Shown one piece after another: positions 4,725-5,754 of a stretch of DNA of 5,754 nt; positions within the stretch are counted from its first letter, which is position 1; every line of letters begins with the position of its first letter. Source of the DNA: Nitrospirota bacterium (GTDB lineage: Bacteria > Nitrospirota > Nitrospiria > Nitrospirales > Nitrospiraceae); assembly GCA_005877535.1 (NCBI GenBank), contig VBOM01000228.1, positions 1 to 5,754 of the forward strand. The letters run 5' to 3'. A program made the translations under genes and the position numbers. The notes under the pieces are model-generated. The model was not told the origin of the DNA, searched no databases, and saw only the letters and a program-made list of their open reading frames with translations.

Positions 4725-5754
4725 ATGCCCATGCAACCCTTCAACGAGAAGAAACCGTCCAGTCTGTCATCGCAAGTCATAAGGGTGCTGGCAAAGGTGT
4801 CGCCTGAGGGGGATCTTCATGGTCACGCTTTGGCACAGGCGGTCGTGAACCTTTCACGTCTTTTTACGACAGCACGCGCAACATTGCCCCTGCGTTACCT
4901 GGATGATCCCGCCCATGCTTCTGCCTATCTGTCGTATTTCCTCCCTGTGAACCTCTCAAAAGTCCAAATCCTGCTGGGTGAGCTGCCAGAGGACAGTGGC
5001 ATGGAATCGTCTGATCATCCAATGGCCGTACTTGACCTCGGGTGTGGCCCAGGGACTGGGGCGTTAGCCCTGTTAGATTGGCTGTGGCATCGCAACCCCG
5101 AGCGGGCGAAATCTGTGTCGGTACTGGCCAGCGATGCGACCAACGCACCATTGCGGGAGGCGAAGAAGCTGTGGGAGGCCTATTGCAAGGAGGTAGGAAT
5201 ATCAAGCAAAGGTCTCCGGTGTGTCGAGGGCAACCTGGAACATCCGCTCAAAGGGGATCTCGGTAAGCAGATTGTGCGGGGCGGGCCGTATGACCTCATT
5301 ATCATGGCGAACTGCCTCAATGAATTGTTTCCTGCTTCGATCGATCCCCCTGCAGAGCGTGCTGTGGTTGTCGCGCAGCTCCTGCCGTTTCTCGCACCTC
5401 ACGGCACCATCATGATCGTCGAGCCGGCCCTGCGGGAGACGGCTCGAGCGCTGCATCATGTGCGTAACCACCTGCTCGAGCAGGGCCTTTGTACGATCTA
5501 TAGTCCTTGCCTGCACGAAGTGGCCTGTCCTGCCTTAGACCATCCAGAGGATTGGTGTCATGAGGAGCGATCGTGGCAGACGCCTCCTGCGATTGCCGCG
5601 ATCGATCGAGACGTGGGGTTCATAAAAGACGCGTTGAAGTTCTCCTATCTGCTGTTGCGTACAGACGGTCGCACCATTGTGACGCGCAGCCCGCAGACTT
5701 TCCGGATCGTGAGCGAGTTACGGGAGCTGAAGGGTGAGAAGCGAGCCTGGTTGT
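4725..5754 (+). CDS. Rsm22/METTL17-family SAM-dependent methyltransferase, partial (3' end outside window)
   Basis: The frame is open from ATG 4725 (or ATG 4731) to the right edge, 343 codons with no stop. Members of the Rsm22 family act on the small ribosomal subunit; mitochondrial Rsm22/METTL17 are assembly factors with an S-adenosylmethionine fold and an iron-sulfur cluster. Visible here are YLDDPAHASAYLSYFLPVNL (58-77), the AdoMet motif I VLDLGCGPGTGAL (102-114), an acidic SDAT turn (136-139), ANCLNELFP (195-203) and the cysteine-rich block with C262, C268 and C278 (CLHEVACP then DWCHEER). This block is the characteristic Rsm22 metal-site signature; a fourth ligand would lie beyond the window. 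No Shine-Dalgarno precedes either ATG. A -10-like TAGAAT (4675-4680) lies inside the divergent gene without a good -35. The bacterial role is inferred from family. Confidence 0.85.
   Translation, partial: MPMQPFNEKKPSSLSSQVIRVLAKVSPEGDLHGHALAQAVVNLSRLFTTARATLPLRYLDDPAHASAYLSYFLPVNLSKVQILLGELPEDSGMESSDHPMAVLDLGCGPGTGALALLDWLWHRNPERAKSVSVLASDATNAPLREAKKLWEAYCKEVGISSKGLRCVEGNLEHPLKGDLGKQIVRGGPYDLIIMANCLNELFPASIDPPAERAVVVAQLLPFLAPHGTIMIVEPALRETARALHHVRNHLLEQGLCTIYSPCLHEVACPALDHPEDWCHEERSWQTPPAIAAIDRDVGFIKDALKFSYLLLRTDGRTIVTRSPQTFRIVSELRELKGEKRAWL

Noticed and set aside
4864..5516. Minus-strand open frames (4864-5205 and 5202-5516)
   Set aside because: They are antisense to the methyltransferase frame, which carries clear motifs over the same bases.

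Overview
The window looks like a piece of a chemolithoautotroph of the Nitrospira type (Nitrospirota), or a relative that fixes CO2 by the reductive TCA cycle. The main evidence is a complete set of genes for a five-subunit 2-oxoacid:ferredoxin oxidoreductase (OFOR). This beta/gamma/delta/epsilon/alpha arrangement, with a separate epsilon subunit, is known from Hydrogenobacter/Aquificales and Nitrospira. The taxonomic call is inference from family knowledge; no marker gene is present.

Layout. Positions 1-313 are noncoding and hold a plausible sigma70-type promoter and a small leader hairpin. Positions 314-4292 are a tight plus-strand operon: beta (TPP and 4Fe-4S subunit), gamma, delta (two-cluster ferredoxin), epsilon (poorly characterised) and alpha. 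Each gene has a visible Shine-Dalgarno sequence, and the gaps are 12 to 41 bases. A strong intrinsic terminator at 4312-4351 closes the operon, followed by an imperfect AACG-rich palindrome (4371-4447). A small gene of unknown function lies on the minus strand (4444-4692) and converges on the operon. Divergent from it, with only 32 bases between the start codons, an Rsm22/METTL17-type methyltransferase gene starts at 4725 and runs off the right edge.

The most notable observation is that the alpha gene is broken. The reading frame shifts near 3635-3653. A stretch that I expect from memory of the family (roughly 60-75 residues, the end of the pyrimidine-binding domain I) is missing between the conserved TCRVVNAP segment and the MKLPP segment. 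This is either a real deletion that inactivates or splits the subunit, or an assembly error. The other four subunits look intact.

How the genes work together. Alpha and beta would form the thiamine pyrophosphate active site. Beta's own cluster and delta's two clusters would carry electrons to or from external ferredoxin, and gamma completes the CoA-dependent reaction. In the reductive direction the enzyme would carboxylate acetyl-CoA to pyruvate or succinyl-CoA to 2-oxoglutarate; I cannot decide the substrate from the sequence. The methyltransferase gene is a separate unit, probably concerned with the ribosomal small subunit. I saw no RNA genes, CRISPR arrays, insertion sequences or phage genes.
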